A DNA stretch of 46,294 nucleotides from an uncultured bacterium (GCA_900319365.1 ONOE01000020.1:3964-50257); one strand, 5' to 3'. Shown: positions 1-8,902, numbered from the stretch's first letter. The notes: generated from the sequence alone by a model not told the origin. Numbers and translations: made by a program.

Positions 1-289
1 AAACGGCACCGCTCGCAATTAGCCAAAATATTCATTATTGGCATAATTGCTCGTCTTTCGCTTCGCTCATGCCTCTGCTCGGCTTGTACCACATGCCCAC
101 GGTATTTTCAGCTATTATATAATAATTTTTGTGTAATATTTGTGTACTTCTTTCAATGAACAATATTTGTTTTAATTTTACTAAAATTTGTCTAATATTG
201 CAACTGCTTTTATTTACAATAATTATAAAATCATAGTATTTTTTGCATGTTTGGTATTAAATATACTTGTAAAAACTAAGGAGAGAATC
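1..289. other. Intergenic segment, no gene recognised
   Basis: No convincing coding sequence was seen upstream of the first small gene. The first 110 bases contain short palindromic pieces (ACGGCACCGCTCGCAATT near 3-20, and CGCTTCGCTCATGCC) that loosely recall the repeat cores found elsewhere in the window. They are too degenerate to assign. The remainder is AT-rich and probably holds the promoter of the gene at 290. Confidence 0.3.
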
Positions 290-532
290 ATGAAAGTTTA
301 CCCTGTTACCTCAAACTATTTTACGGGAATTAATCCTGTAAAAATTACCAAGAATCTTAAAGACAACAAAAATATAAAATACCTTTACAACGATGTTCTT
401 GACGTTGTAAACGATTGCAGGATTCCCGCTGTATTCGGAAACGACAGAATAGATTTGCCGTCGCCGACAAAGGCAGCTCTTGATAAACTAAACAGCCTCG
501 GTATTGCGTATAAAATCGTTGTAAAAGATTAG
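290..532 (+). CDS. Small lineage-specific hypothetical protein (80 aa)
   Basis: I do not recognise this family. The 80-residue product is soluble-looking, with no signal peptide or membrane segment. It carries an N-terminal F-T-G-I-N-P stretch at residues 11-16, then an Asn/Lys-rich segment and a mixed alpha/beta C-terminus ending in IAYKIVVKD. The reading frame is open further upstream, but the ATG at 290 is preceded by a good Shine-Dalgarno (AAGGAGAG), so the shorter form is preferred. It stands alone, convergent with cysK and only 2 nt from its stop. Three other orphan proteins in this window (20912, 5770 and 40932) also contain a short F-x-G motif. Function unknown. Confidence 0.7.
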   Translation: MKVYPVTSNYFTGINPVKITKNLKDNKNIKYLYNDVLDVVNDCRIPAVFGNDRIDLPSPTKAALDKLNSLGIAYKIVVKD

Positions 533-534
533 GT

Positions 535-1455
535 TTAAAGCTTATACAGTTCGGAGCTTAAATAGTGGTCGCCGCAATCAGGCAAGATTGTAACGATTAA
601 TTTGTTGCGATTTTCTTCACGTTTAGAAAGTCCAATCGCTGCCCAAACATTTGCGCCGCCCGAATATCCTGCCAAAATTCCTTCCTGCGTTGACAAATTT
701 CTTGCGGTTTGTATCGCATCTTCATTTGTAACGGGAATTATTTCATCTATCAAGCTTTTATCAAAATTTTTCGGAACAAAATTTGCGCCAATACCTTGAA
801 TTTTGTGCGCTCCCGCATTGTTCCCCTCTAAAATTCTTGATGAATAAGGTTCAATGGCAACGCATTTTATTTTCGGATTTTTCTCTTTTAACTTTTTTGC
901 TATTCCGCAAATCGTTCCGCCCGTGCCCACGCCTGCTGCTACAATATCAACTCTTCCGTCCGTGTCGTTCCATATTTCTTCTGCGGTTGTAAGGTAGTGC
1001 GCTTTCGGGTTTGACGGATTTTCAAATTGAGATGGTATAAAAGAATCGGGGTATTTTTCGTGAAGTTCATTAGCTTTATCAACAGCCGCCTGCATTCCGC
1101 CTGCGCCTGAAGTTAGAACAAGTTCTGCTCCGTAAGCTTTTAAAATTGCCCTGCGCTCTAATGACATTGTTTCGGGCATTGTCAAAATTAATTTATTCCC
1201 CAAAACGGCACAAATCATTGCAAGCCCGATTCCCGTATTTCCGCTTGTAGGTTCAATAATAATCGTATCATTATTGATTAAGCCTTTTTGTTTTGCATCA
1301 TAAAGCATTTGAAAAGCTGCCCTGTCTTTAACCGAATTTGCAGGGTTAAAATATTCGAGTTTAAGTGCAATTTCAGCTCCTCCGTTATTGAGCTTGTTCA
1401 ATTTTACAAGCGGAGTGTGCCCTATAAGTTCTGTTACATCATTTGCAATTTTCAT
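535..1455 (-). CDS. cysK: Cysteine synthase (O-acetylserine sulfhydrylase), PLP-dependent
   Basis: This is a fold-type II PLP enzyme that makes cysteine from O-acetylserine and sulfide in the cytosol. Visible motifs are NPANSVKDRA with the PLP-binding lysine at residue 43, the substrate loop TSGNTG at 70-75, and the phosphate-binding glycine loop GVGTGGT. The end LPDCGDHYLSSELYKL matches the usual CysK/CysM C-terminus. The frame is open to 1509, but the ATG at 1455 is chosen because AGAGG lies 10 nt upstream and the protein then begins in register with the family (306 aa, normal size). CysM or cystathionine beta-synthase-like activity cannot be excluded. It is transcribed away from kdsA. Confidence 0.9.
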   Translation of the reverse strand: MKIANDVTELIGHTPLVKLNKLNNGGAEIALKLEYFNPANSVKDRAAFQMLYDAKQKGLINNDTIIIEPTSGNTGIGLAMICAVLGNKLILTMPETMSLERRAILKAYGAELVLTSGAGGMQAAVDKANELHEKYPDSFIPSQFENPSNPKAHYLTTAEEIWNDTDGRVDIVAAGVGTGGTICGIAKKLKEKNPKIKCVAIEPYSSRILEGNNAGAHKIQGIGANFVPKNFDKSLIDEIIPVTNEDAIQTARNLSTQEGILAGYSGGANVWAAIGLSKREENRNKLIVTILPDCGDHYLSSELYKL

Positions 1456-1574
1456 AAGTTCATAACCTCTTTTTCTTAATTTGTAGTATAAAAAATCGGA
1501 TATGTCCATAGTTCAATCGAGGAATTAAAAACGAAAAACAGTCAAATTCTTTCGTATTTTACATCACATAAAAC

Positions 1575-1603
1575 TTGTATTTTTTGCATATTTTTTCTAT
1601 AAT
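1575..1603 (+). promoter_or_regulatory. Sigma-70 promoter of kdsA, predicted leaderless
   Basis: A -35 TTGTAT (1575-1580) is followed after 17 nt by TATAAT (1598-1603). Only 6 nt (CGGGGT) separate the -10 from the kdsA ATG, so transcription should start at or within a base or two of the ATG. The GGGG lies immediately before the ATG, too close to act as a normal SD. Confidence 0.7.
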
Positions 1604-1609
1604 CGGGGT

Positions 1610-2437
1610 ATGAGTAAACACAAGATAAAATTAAGGGATTTTGAAATAGGCGGGGATAAATTAACTATCCTTGCGGGACCGTGCGTGATTGAAAGTCAGG
1701 AAATTTTAGATGAAACCGCATCGGGTTTAAAAGAGATTGCAAAAGATTTGGATATAAATTTTGTATTTAAATCTTCTTTTGATAAGGCAAACAGATCATC
1801 AATAAAGTCTTTCAGAGGACCGGGAATGAGCAAAGGCTTGAAAATGCTTCAGGCTGTAAAAGATAAATATGATGTTCCCATAGTTACGGATATTCATGTT
1901 CCCACACAAGCTGAAAGTGTGGCAAAGGTTGCAGATATTTTGCAAATCCCCGCATTTTTATGCAGACAAACTGATTTGCTTGTTGCTGCAGGTCATACAA
2001 AAAAGATTATTAATATAAAAAAAGGTCAGTTTTTAGCGCCTGCGCAGATGAAATCATTAATCGAAAAAGTTGAAAAATCTGGCGATAGAAATATCCTTGT
2101 AACAGACAGGGGAGCATCTTTCGGGTATAACAATTTGGTTGTGGATTTCAGAGGAATCCCCGTTATGAAAGAATTTGGTTATCCCGTCGTATTTGATGCT
2201 ACTCATAGTGTTCAATTGCCCGGGGCAAACGGAGAATCTTCAGGCGGCGACAGAAGATTTGTTCCTACTTTGGCTAAAGCTGCAATGGCTGCGGGTGCTG
2301 ATGCTTTGTTTTTTGAAGTTCACCCCAATCCTGACAAAGCTTTGAGCGACGGAGCAAATATGATTGCGCTCAAAGATGCACGCAAACTTTTTGATATTTG
2401 TAACAAGATTTTCAAGCTTGTAAGAGGTCTTGATTAA
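1610..2437 (+). CDS. kdsA: 3-deoxy-8-phosphooctulonate synthase (KDO-8-P synthase)
   Basis: The enzyme condenses arabinose-5-phosphate with phosphoenolpyruvate to give KDO-8-phosphate, the precursor of the lipopolysaccharide inner core. The 275-aa protein shows AGPCVIES near residue 22, [12 protein letters not shown], a CRQTDLL segment, the [11 protein letters not shown] block, [10 protein letters not shown] and [14 protein letters not shown]. Cys25 in AGPCVIES sits where the metal-dependent (Aquifex-type) enzymes have their metal-ligand Cys; the E. coli class has Asn there. The His, Glu and Asp metal ligands are also present (DATHS, FFEVH, LSDG). The gene is followed 3 nt later by an MBL hydrolase and then pheS. 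Its presence argues for a KDO-containing outer membrane. Confidence 0.96.
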   Translation: MSKHKIKLRDFEIGGDKLTILAGPCVIESQEILDETASGLKEIAKDLDINFVFKSSFDKANRSSIKSFRGPGMSKGLKMLQAVKDKYDVPIVTDIHVPTQAESVAKVADILQIPAFLCRQTDLLVAAGHTKKIINIKKGQFLAPAQMKSLIEKVEKSGDRNILVTDRGASFGYNNLVVDFRGIPVMKEFGYPVVFDATHSVQLPGANGESSGGDRRFVPTLAKAAMAAGADALFFEVHPNPDKALSDGANMIALKDARKLFDICNKIFKLVRGLD

Positions 2438-2440
2438 GTT

Positions 2441-3070
2441 ATGAAAATGTTTACCTTTGTAAAAGGTCCTATTGATGCAAATAATTATCTCTTGATGGAC
2501 GAAAAGACCAATGACGGTATTTTGATTGACTGTTCATCTCCCGAAGATACTTATATTGACGAGATTAAAAAAACAGGTGTAAACCTGAAAAAAATCATTC
2601 TTACTCACGGACATTTTGACCATATATTGGGGTGCAACAGGTTTTATGAAGAATTTGGCTGCGATATTTATGTAGGCAAAGATGATATCGAACAGATAAA
2701 TTATGCACCTCAAATGACCCTAATGCTGGGCGGAGTAAAAATCCCCGAAGTTACATGCGTAAAAAATACCGTTGAAGAAGAGGATATTTTTGTGCTCGGT
2801 GATTTTAGCCTGAAAGCGATTTCAACCCCCGGGCACACAAAAGGCGGCATGAGCTATTTGTCAAATGACGGCAAGCTTTTCAGTGGTGATACCTTGTTTA
2901 AAGGAAGCGTTGGAAGAACGGATTTTTTAGGCGGAAGTTTTGATGATATACTAAATAGTGTAAAAAATAAATTATTTAAACTCCCCGATGACACCGTTGT
3001 TTATACGGGACACGGACCGAGTACGACGATAGGTTATGAAAAAACTCATAATGAAATAGCTTTTTCATAA
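2441..3070 (+). CDS. MBL-fold metallo-hydrolase (glyoxalase II-like)
   Basis: This is a 209-aa stand-alone metallo-beta-lactamase-fold protein. It has the HxHxDH metal motif THGHFDH at residues 55-61, the second-site histidine in STPGHTKGG, the bridging aspartate in FSGDTLF, and the closing GHGPST. This set resembles short hydroxyacylglutathione hydrolase-like (YcbL-type) enzymes. The C-terminal substrate-binding domain of true glyoxalase II is absent, so the substrate is uncertain; hydrolysis of a thioester or a related small metabolite is the usual family assignment. It begins 3 nt after kdsA stops and has no SD of its own beyond the kdsA 3' end (AGAGGT), so translational coupling is likely. 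Confidence 0.9.
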   Translation: MKMFTFVKGPIDANNYLLMDEKTNDGILIDCSSPEDTYIDEIKKTGVNLKKIILTHGHFDHILGCNRFYEEFGCDIYVGKDDIEQINYAPQMTLMLGGVKIPEVTCVKNTVEEEDIFVLGDFSLKAISTPGHTKGGMSYLSNDGKLFSGDTLFKGSVGRTDFLGGSFDDILNSVKNKLFKLPDDTVVYTGHGPSTTIGYEKTHNEIAFS

Positions 3071-3111
3071 GTAAAAAAAAGTTTTAAAAACAAACATAAA
3101 GGATTAAAAAA

Positions 3112-4149
3112 ATGAAAGAACAATTGGAACAAATTTATTCAAATGCGGCATCAGATATTGAAAAAGCGCAAAGCACAAAAGATTTGGAAGATATCAAAAA
3201 TAAATATTTAAGCCGTAAAGGTGAATTTAACGAAATAAAAAAAGGTTTAAAGGATTTGCCGCTTGAAGAAAAAAAGACGGTAGGCGCTCTGGCAAACAGC
3301 ATTACTCAAAAGCTTGAAAAATCCATTTCCGAAAAATTTAAAGCTTTTTATGAAAAAGAGTTAAACGAAAAATTATCAAAAGAAAAAATTGATGTAACAA
3401 TGCCCGGGCAATTTATTCCCAGAGGACATAAGCATCTTTTGACTTCCACGACGGAAGAAATTTGTTCAATATTCAGAGGGCTCGGATTCTCGGTTGTAGA
3501 AGATGAATTTGCACCCGAAGTTGAAACGGAATACTATAACTTTGATATGCTCAATGTTCCTAAAGATCACCCCGCCCGTGATATGCAGGATACGTTCTTT
3601 ACAAATATCGCACCGAATGTCGTATTGAGAAGCCAAACTTCAGGCGCTCAAATTCATGCGATGGAATCTAAAAAACCGCCTATCAGAATTATTGCACCGG
3701 GCAGAGTTTATCGTAATGAAAATATCAATTCAAGAAAAAATAACTTTTTCCATCAAATTGAAGGGCTTTATGTTGATAAAGGTATCACGCTTGGGGATTT
3801 GAAAGGTGCATTGAATGAATTTATCAGAATTTATTTCGGTGAAAGCCGTCCGACAAGATACCGCAGCAGCTTCTTCCCGTTTACGGAACCGTCTGTAGAA
3901 GTTGATGTTCAATGCATTATGTGCAAAGGTAAAGGCTGCAGAACATGCTCGGGCACGGGTTGGCTTGAAATCTTGGGCGCAGGCATGGTCGATCCTAACG
4001 TATTGAGAGGGGTTGATATTGATCCTGATGTTTATTCGGGATTTGCTTTCGGTGTCGGTGTTGAAAGACTTGCAATGCTTAAATATGCGGTTGACGATAT
4101 CAGATTGTTCTTCAATAATGATGTCAGATTTTCGCAACAGTTTAAGTAA
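3112..4149 (+). CDS. pheS: Phenylalanyl-tRNA synthetase alpha subunit
   Basis: This is the catalytic alpha subunit of the class II tetrameric PheRS, which charges tRNA-Phe. The 345-aa protein has an N-terminal coiled-coil arm (about 1-90), the class II motif 2 region (GRVYRNENINSRKNNFFHQIEG), the phenylalanine-pocket block FFPFTEPSVEVDV and motif 3 (FGVGVERLAMLKY). A CxxC-x4-CxxC zinc knuckle at Cys268, Cys271, Cys276 and Cys279 is present, as in many bacterial PheS. SD AAAGGA lies 8 nt before the ATG. The beta subunit gene pheT does not follow and is absent from the window, so the two subunits are encoded apart. Confidence 0.97.
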   Translation: MKEQLEQIYSNAASDIEKAQSTKDLEDIKNKYLSRKGEFNEIKKGLKDLPLEEKKTVGALANSITQKLEKSISEKFKAFYEKELNEKLSKEKIDVTMPGQFIPRGHKHLLTSTTEEICSIFRGLGFSVVEDEFAPEVETEYYNFDMLNVPKDHPARDMQDTFFTNIAPNVVLRSQTSGAQIHAMESKKPPIRIIAPGRVYRNENINSRKNNFFHQIEGLYVDKGITLGDLKGALNEFIRIYFGESRPTRYRSSFFPFTEPSVEVDVQCIMCKGKGCRTCSGTGWLEILGAGMVDPNVLRGVDIDPDVYSGFAFGVGVERLAMLKYAVDDIRLFFNNDVRFSQQFK

Positions 4150-4250
4150 TTGAGTTCATAAGTTTATAAGCGGTCATTCTGAGCGTGAGCGAAGATTCGC
4201 AATTTTGAACAAAAGACACCGCTGTGCTAAGGCACTAAGAAAATTAACAA
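4150..4250. repeat. Intergenic repeat: TATAA-type arm plus GTCATTCTGAG module
   Basis: Immediately after pheS, a short arm (GTTCATAAGTTTATAAG) runs directly into GGTCATTCTGAGCGTGAGCG, then AAGATTCGCAA and a scrap of ACTAAG-type arm (GCTAAGGCACTAAG near 4217-4230). The same arm-to-module junction recurs at 29438-29520 and, inverted, at 46184-46266. The copy here looks degraded. No gene lies in the 178-nt gap between pheS and rseP. Confidence 0.6.
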
Positions 4251-4327
4251 ATCATGATAAACAGAAAAATGCAGTAGTGCTGCAAAAATTATCATTTTTG
4301 AAGTTATAAAACAATGGAGAGAATTAA

Positions 4328-5704
4328 ATGTCGCTAATTATAATGATTTTACTACTGAGCTTTTTAATCCTCATACATGAGGCAGGGCATTTTTTGGCTG
4401 CCCGAGCTCTCGGGATAAAAGTTGATAAATTCGGTTTCGGGTTGCCGTTTGGTCCGACTTTGTGGAGCAAAAAAGTAGGCGGTGTGGAAATTCTTATTCA
4501 TGCGTGCCTTTTAGGCGGCTATGTTGCATTCCCCGATGACGATAAAGATTCTGATTTGCCGTCGGATTCAAAGGACAGATTTACAAATCGTCCCGTATGG
4601 CAGAGAATGATTGTCATTTCGGCAGGTGTAATTTCAAACGTTATAACGGCAATTTTGCTTGTCATTTTGACAGCCTCAATATGGGGAAAATTACCATCAG
4701 GCAATTATCAGATTTTTGTAAACAAAATTGCCGTCGCAAAATCAGCTTCCGTTTGGGATAGCGGAATGCAAAAAAATGATCGAATCGTATCAATCAACGG
4801 TTCAAAGATTACAAATACTTATGCAATTTCACTATATTCGAAAAATAGTGCAAGATATGACGGAAAAGTTGATAAACGCACGGTTGATAAAACCTTGAAA
4901 GAGTTGGAAAAATTAAATTCCAATTTAGATCCGTTTCAAACGTTTTCTGCGGGAATTTCAATTAAACTTCCCGCAAATAAAGAAGTTATCGAACAGCCTT
5001 TAAAAATAAGTGATGAGGCGCTCAAAGGCTATACGATTTATAAAAACAATGAAACTCATTTGACTAAAGCGCAGCTTGATTTGAAAAAATCTATAAAACC
5101 TGATGCAAAATATCTGGTGTCAGATGGTACGGTAACATTGCATGATTTGGCTTATGCATTATCTGACGGATTAAAGCCGTTAAATATTACGGTTGAGCGC
5201 AACGGTAAGCTCGTAAATTTGAAAACGATTTACCCCGATAAAAACGGTTTAATCGGCATAATGATGAAATCTAAAGAAGATTTGATTAAGACTTCAAACC
5301 CTGTAGCCATAGTATCTCAAAGCTGCAAATATATCTGGGAACAGACTTATATGCTACTTTACGGATTGTGGCAGTTGTTTACGGGAAAAATTCCCGCAAA
5401 AGATTTGCATGGAATTGTTGTCATCGCAAAAATCGGATCCGACGTTATTCACAACAGCGGACTGTTCTCGGGATTGTTGCTAACCGCAATGATTTCAATG
5501 GATTTGGCGTTAGTAAACTTCTTGCCTATCCCTGCACTTGACGGTGGTCATTTTATGTTCCTCTGCATTGAAAAATTGAGAGGAAAGCCGCTTAAACCCG
5601 AGCACATGGAAAATATAACAACAATATTTTTCTTATTATTAATTGTATTTATGTTTCTTGTTATATTTAATGATGTTTATGCTCTTGTAAAACATCAATT
5701 GTAA
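4328..5704 (+). CDS. rseP: RseP-family site-2 intramembrane metalloprotease
   Basis: This is an inner-membrane zinc protease that cuts transmembrane segments, typically of anti-sigma factors, during regulated intramembrane proteolysis. The zinc motif HEAGH is at residues 17-21 in the first membrane helix. A periplasmic PDZ-containing region occupies the middle, and the third ligand motif NFLPIPALDGGH is near residue 398. C-terminal membrane helices end the 458-aa protein, close to E. coli RseP (450). An SD (GGAGAG) lies 6 nt before the ATG. No anti-sigma or sigma factor gene is adjacent, so its substrate cannot be read from context. It is convergent with the gene at 5770, sharing one terminator. 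Confidence 0.93.
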   Translation: MSLIIMILLLSFLILIHEAGHFLAARALGIKVDKFGFGLPFGPTLWSKKVGGVEILIHACLLGGYVAFPDDDKDSDLPSDSKDRFTNRPVWQRMIVISAGVISNVITAILLVILTASIWGKLPSGNYQIFVNKIAVAKSASVWDSGMQKNDRIVSINGSKITNTYAISLYSKNSARYDGKVDKRTVDKTLKELEKLNSNLDPFQTFSAGISIKLPANKEVIEQPLKISDEALKGYTIYKNNETHLTKAQLDLKKSIKPDAKYLVSDGTVTLHDLAYALSDGLKPLNITVERNGKLVNLKTIYPDKNGLIGIMMKSKEDLIKTSNPVAIVSQSCKYIWEQTYMLLYGLWQLFTGKIPAKDLHGIVVIAKIGSDVIHNSGLFSGLLLTAMISMDLALVNFLPIPALDGGHFMFLCIEKLRGKPLKPEHMENITTIFFLLLIVFMFLVIFNDVYALVKHQL

Positions 5705-5712
5705 AACAATAA

Positions 5713-5741
5713 AAAAGGTGCGATTAAATTTCGCACCTTTT
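5713..5741. terminator. Bidirectional rho-independent terminator
   Basis: The perfect 11-bp stem AAAAGGTGCGA / TCGCACCTTTT encloses a 7-nt loop. A/T tracts on both sides let it serve rseP (plus) and the convergent gene ending at 5770 (minus). Confidence 0.9.
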
Positions 5742-5769
5742 CATTATATAAATTTATTTTTGAAATTAT

Positions 5770-6207
5770 CTAAGCATGTTTATCAGCTTTGTGAGCGCTC
5801 ATTTTGTTGAATGCAAAATCAACACCGAGGTTAGCCGTTAAAATCAAAGCTGCAGAGAATAATACGGCTTTAACTGCAGGAGGTAAAGCTTTAGCATCTT
5901 TTACAAACTTAGATCCTGCTTCTTTGATTGATTTCATGTTGATTTTTTTGCCAAATTCTTTTAATGATTGCATAGGATGAGTGAAGAAAGCTTTAACACT
6001 TTCTTTTGCTGATTTAAATGCGGGTTTTAAATATTTTGCTACGGGGATTTTGCCTTTGAATGCTTTTTGTTCTGCTGCTGCAACAAGTCCAGTTGTTACG
6101 GCTACAGCGCCTAATTCTGCTGCTGCAAAGTATTTGCCTGCATTTGATTTTACGTAAGTATTGCCTTTATCGGTTGTGCCTGTTGTAATAATCGGTTGAA
6201 TTTTCAT
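5770..6207 (-). CDS. Lineage-specific small membrane protein (145 aa)
   Basis: I do not recognise this family. It begins MKIQPIITTGTTDKGNTY. It has two hydrophobic segments, about residues 27-45 (Ala/Val-rich) and 112-132, separated by a Lys-rich region of amphipathic helices with repeated KSAKESVKAF / KSIKEAGSKF character. An AFKGK motif at about residues 49-53 is the F-x-G signature shared with other orphan proteins here. AGAAAGG upstream of the ATG supports the start. Both ends are likely membrane-associated, with the basic central loop cytoplasmic by the positive-inside rule. Function unknown. Confidence 0.75.
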   Translation of the reverse strand: MKIQPIITTGTTDKGNTYVKSNAGKYFAAAELGAVAVTTGLVAAAEQKAFKGKIPVAKYLKPAFKSAKESVKAFFTHPMQSLKEFGKKINMKSIKEAGSKFVKDAKALPPAVKAVLFSAALILTANLGVDFAFNKMSAHKADKHA

Positions 6208-6275
6208 GATTTAATAAACCTTTCTGATTTTATTCCACATCAGCATGAAAATTCGTAAAAATATTTTTTGCTATA

Positions 6276-6560
6276 TTATTCAAAATATTTTTTTAATTCG
6301 TTTATCTTTTCTTCAATATTTGTTTTTATAAGAATTTTTTTATCTTTAGAGGTTTCCCCTTTGACAATTTGAATTGAGGTTTTTGGAATTTTAAAAAATT
6401 TGGACAGAAATTCGACAAGAGCTTTGTTTGCTTTACCGTCGACGGGTTGGGCGGTAATTTTTACCTTGGTTTCATTGTCGGTTTTTATAATTTCATTTTT
6501 CTTTGCGTTTGGTGAAATTTTTATATTTATCAAATATCCGTCTTTGGTTTCTTTGAGCAT
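6276..6560 (-). CDS. YggU/UPF0235 (DUF167) family protein
   Basis: This small soluble alpha/beta protein of 94 aa matches the UPF0235 family. It shows a first strand ending in IKISPNAKKNEI, the conserved VKITAQPVDGKANKALVEFLSKFF segment that defines the family, and a final strand VKGETSKDKKILI. Biochemical function is not established for the family; YggU homologues are widespread in bacteria and eukaryotes. The gene is downstream of the flavodoxin-like gene in the same direction but separated from it by a strong terminator, so it probably has its own promoter. Confidence 0.9.
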   Translation of the reverse strand: MLKETKDGYLINIKISPNAKKNEIIKTDNETKVKITAQPVDGKANKALVEFLSKFFKIPKTSIQIVKGETSKDKKILIKTNIEEKINELKKYFE

Positions 6561-6581
6561 TTTTTATTCCTTTGAAGTAAC

Positions 6582-6615
6582 AAAAAGCATATAATTTTTT
6601 AATTATATGCTTTTT
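6582..6615 (-). terminator. Rho-independent terminator after flavodoxin-like gene
   Basis: A perfect 15-bp inverted repeat (AAAAAGCATATAATT / AATTATATGCTTTTT) with a 4-nt loop lies 20 nt beyond the stop of the gene at 6635. On the minus strand the right side of the stem ends in a T tract. Confidence 0.85.
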
Positions 6616-6634
6616 TATCAGATAAATTTATTTT

Positions 6635-7258
6635 TTAAAGTTCGCTTCTTCTAAATTCCATCTGCCCGAGCCAGATGTTTGTTACAAATTCAATATTTTT
6701 TGCTGAAGTATCATCTATAACCATTCCGGGTTTTGAGAATGACTTATCAAGTTCGTAATAGAAGAACATATTCGCATACTGCGGATTTTCATTGGGTTTT
6801 GTAAGAATAATTTTTGAAACCGATTTATTTTTGAAATCGTATTTATGGTCTTTGATGTATTTTTTCAATACGGGGCAAACATTTCCGTCAATTAACGGAG
6901 TTGCGAATGCGATGAAATGATATTTTCTTAATTTAATTCTCGGAGTTTCATATACAACTTTTGATAAGTCTGCGTTTTCCTGTTTAATTCTTTGTTGAAA
7001 AGCGTTTGCATCCGTCGGATAAGGAGCGGCGGGTTTGACTTGAAATACATCAAACTTAGCTTTTTTAGTAACTGCATTTATAACTTGAGGAATGGCATCA
7101 TTTTGAGTGCAATAAATTATTGCCATATTCTTTTTCTCTAACCCTGCAATGCCGGGGATAAAGTTTTTGTTATTATGAACTAAAAAGCATATAAAACCTA
7201 TAATAATAACCAAAACAGCAATGGCTGCCGCAATACCAATCATAATTTTATTTTTCAT
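6635..7258 (-). CDS. Membrane-anchored flavodoxin-like protein
   Basis: This 207-aa protein starts with one hydrophobic anchor (about residues 5-28) followed by a flavodoxin-fold domain. The first strand MAIIYCTQND leads into a helix, then the characteristic VKPAAPYPTDANAFQQRIKQE segment that is typical of Flavodoxin_4 proteins. Further strands follow (YHFIAFATPLIDGNVCPVLKKYI and SKIILTKPNE). The usual FMN phosphate loop S/T-x-T-x-N-T is replaced by CTQNDAIPQ, so FMN binding is doubtful. The SD AGGAG sits close before the ATG. It could be a degenerate electron carrier or a structural derivative; no redox partner is adjacent. Confidence 0.75.
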   Translation of the reverse strand: MKNKIMIGIAAAIAVLVIIIGFICFLVHNNKNFIPGIAGLEKKNMAIIYCTQNDAIPQVINAVTKKAKFDVFQVKPAAPYPTDANAFQQRIKQENADLSKVVYETPRIKLRKYHFIAFATPLIDGNVCPVLKKYIKDHKYDFKNKSVSKIILTKPNENPQYANMFFYYELDKSFSKPGMVIDDTSAKNIEFVTNIWLGQMEFRRSEL

Positions 7259-7331
7259 ATTCGCTCCTTTTTTAATATTTTACAATATTTTTTATATAAA
7301 AGTAATCCTATGTAAACATTTTTTACATGCC

Positions 7332-8408
7332 TTAAAACAATGTTTGCTGAGATGAGGCTGAATGTTTATATCCCAGATGCCTGTATGCTTGAGGGGAAAC
7401 TTTTCTTCCTCTGGGGGTTCTTTGTAAAAACCCGCATTGCAGCAAATACGGTTCGCATACATCTTCAAGGGTTCTTATGTCCTCTCCGATAGCTGCCGCA
7501 ATTGTTTCAATACCGACAGGGCCGCCGTCGTATTTTTCTATAATAAGTTTTAAAAGGTTTCTGTCTGTTATATCAAGCCCGAATTTATCTATATCAAGGA
7601 TATTCAAAGATTTTTCCGTGATATCTTTATTAATTTTGCCGTCATGTTTTACGATTGCGTAATCGCTGACCCTTTTAACGAGCCTGTTTGCAATTCTGGG
7701 TGTTCCTCTTGATCTTGAAGCGATTTCATACGCCGCATCATCATCAATTTGAATATCTAACAATTTTGCCGTTCTTTTTACCACTTTAGACAGTTCTTCA
7801 TTGTTGTAGAAATTTAAACGGTGAATAAAACCGAATCTGTCCCTTAGTGGTCCAGACAGGTTGCCTGCTTTTGTTGTTGCGCCGATAAGCGTAAATTTTG
7901 GCAAAGTAACTCGGATTGTTTTGGCACTTTGAGCTTTTCCCGTTGTCATATCAAGATAAAAATCTTCCATTGCGGGGTAGAGAATTTCTTCTGCTATCCT
8001 GTTTAAACGGTGAATTTCATCTATAAATAAAATTTGCCCTTCTTCTAAAGACATCAAAATACCGATGATATCACGAGGTCTTTCAAGAGCGGGGGCTGAA
8101 GTAATTTTTATCGGCACGCCCATTTCATTGGCAATTACGCCCGCAAGCGTGGTTTTGCCTAACCCCGGAGGCCCGTAAAAAAGCATGTGATCAAGAGTTC
8201 TGTTTCTTTTTTTTGATGCTGCAATGGTTATTTTCAAACTGTCAAGCAAAGCCGTTTGACCGATATATGTATCAAAATTTTTCGGTCGAATGCTGTTTTC
8301 AAAATTCCTGTCATTATCCGTTTCGTCGGGTTTTATAACCGGATTTTCCTTTGGAGTTTTGGTGCTTTTTTTATTTATAAAATCTTTATCATCAGATATT
8401 ATGCTCAA
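7332..8408 (-). CDS. ruvB: Holliday junction branch-migration ATPase RuvB
   Basis: This is the hexameric AAA+ motor of RuvABC, which drives branch migration at Holliday junctions. Motifs are Walker [10 protein letters not shown] (79-87), Walker B LFIDEIH (127-133), sensor 1 [18 protein letters not shown], the arginine-finger region, and a winged-helix C-terminal domain with the family ending ([19 protein letters not shown]). About 35 residues of poorly conserved, charged N-terminal extension precede the usual RuvB start. The first codon is TTG, supported by AAGGGG 7 nt upstream. ruvA and ruvC are not in the window. Confidence 0.97.
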   Translation of the reverse strand: MSIISDDKDFINKKSTKTPKENPVIKPDETDNDRNFENSIRPKNFDTYIGQTALLDSLKITIAASKKRNRTLDHMLFYGPPGLGKTTLAGVIANEMGVPIKITSAPALERPRDIIGILMSLEEGQILFIDEIHRLNRIAEEILYPAMEDFYLDMTTGKAQSAKTIRVTLPKFTLIGATTKAGNLSGPLRDRFGFIHRLNFYNNEELSKVVKRTAKLLDIQIDDDAAYEIASRSRGTPRIANRLVKRVSDYAIVKHDGKINKDITEKSLNILDIDKFGLDITDRNLLKLIIEKYDGGPVGIETIAAAIGEDIRTLEDVCEPYLLQCGFLQRTPRGRKVSPQAYRHLGYKHSASSQQTLF

Positions 8409-8524
8409 AAGTTTTCCCCTTTTATAAGGTCAGATTGGAAATTAAACCCGACCTGCATATTATAATTATATATCATCTGTGATTTTTGGCAAATTTGAGA
8501 TATTTGAATAAAAAATAATCTGAA

Positions 8525-8896
8525 TTATCGCAGCAATTTTTGGGTCAGGTTTGATGTTTGAATTACGTCGGCCCAGCTCTGGTAATATTCTTCGGCTTCT
8601 GTTTTGACAATGGCTTTTAATAAGACGGCATAATTTATATTTATGCAATCTATTTTTTCCAGTCTTTCGACCGTATAATCTTTTCCTCCGCAGTTACGGC
8701 AGAATTTGTCAACTGGAATTATTTCGCCGTCTTTAATTGTTGCGACCTGTTTAAGCCCGCAGGATTTGCACCTGACAAGAAACCATTGATTTTCGATAAG
8801 CGCCCCGCAATCAGGACAGTATGAATAGTCTTTGTCGGGCGAAACCTTGTCATGAGTACATTCTTTGTGAAAACCTAAAATCTTGCTCCATTTCAT
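8525..8896 (-). CDS. Small zinc-ribbon protein (123 aa)
   Basis: No family is recognised. Three CxxC knuckles are visible: Cys27/Cys30 (YCPDCG), Cys43/Cys46 (RCKSCG) and Cys66/Cys69 (FCRNCG), with a HKECTH segment at 10-15. This is consistent with one or two zinc ribbons in the N-terminal 70 residues. The C-terminal half is helical and acidic. It may bind nucleic acid or protein, but nothing in the sequence fixes a role. There is no SD: the ATG lies 6 nt after a good -10, so the mRNA is predicted leaderless. It is upstream of ruvB in the same direction, with a gap of about 115 nt. Confidence 0.75.
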   Translation of the reverse strand: MKWSKILGFHKECTHDKVSPDKDYSYCPDCGALIENQWFLVRCKSCGLKQVATIKDGEIIPVDKFCRNCGGKDYTVERLEKIDCININYAVLLKAIVKTEAEEYYQSWADVIQTSNLTQKLLR

Positions 8897-8902
8897 ACTT
8901 TT

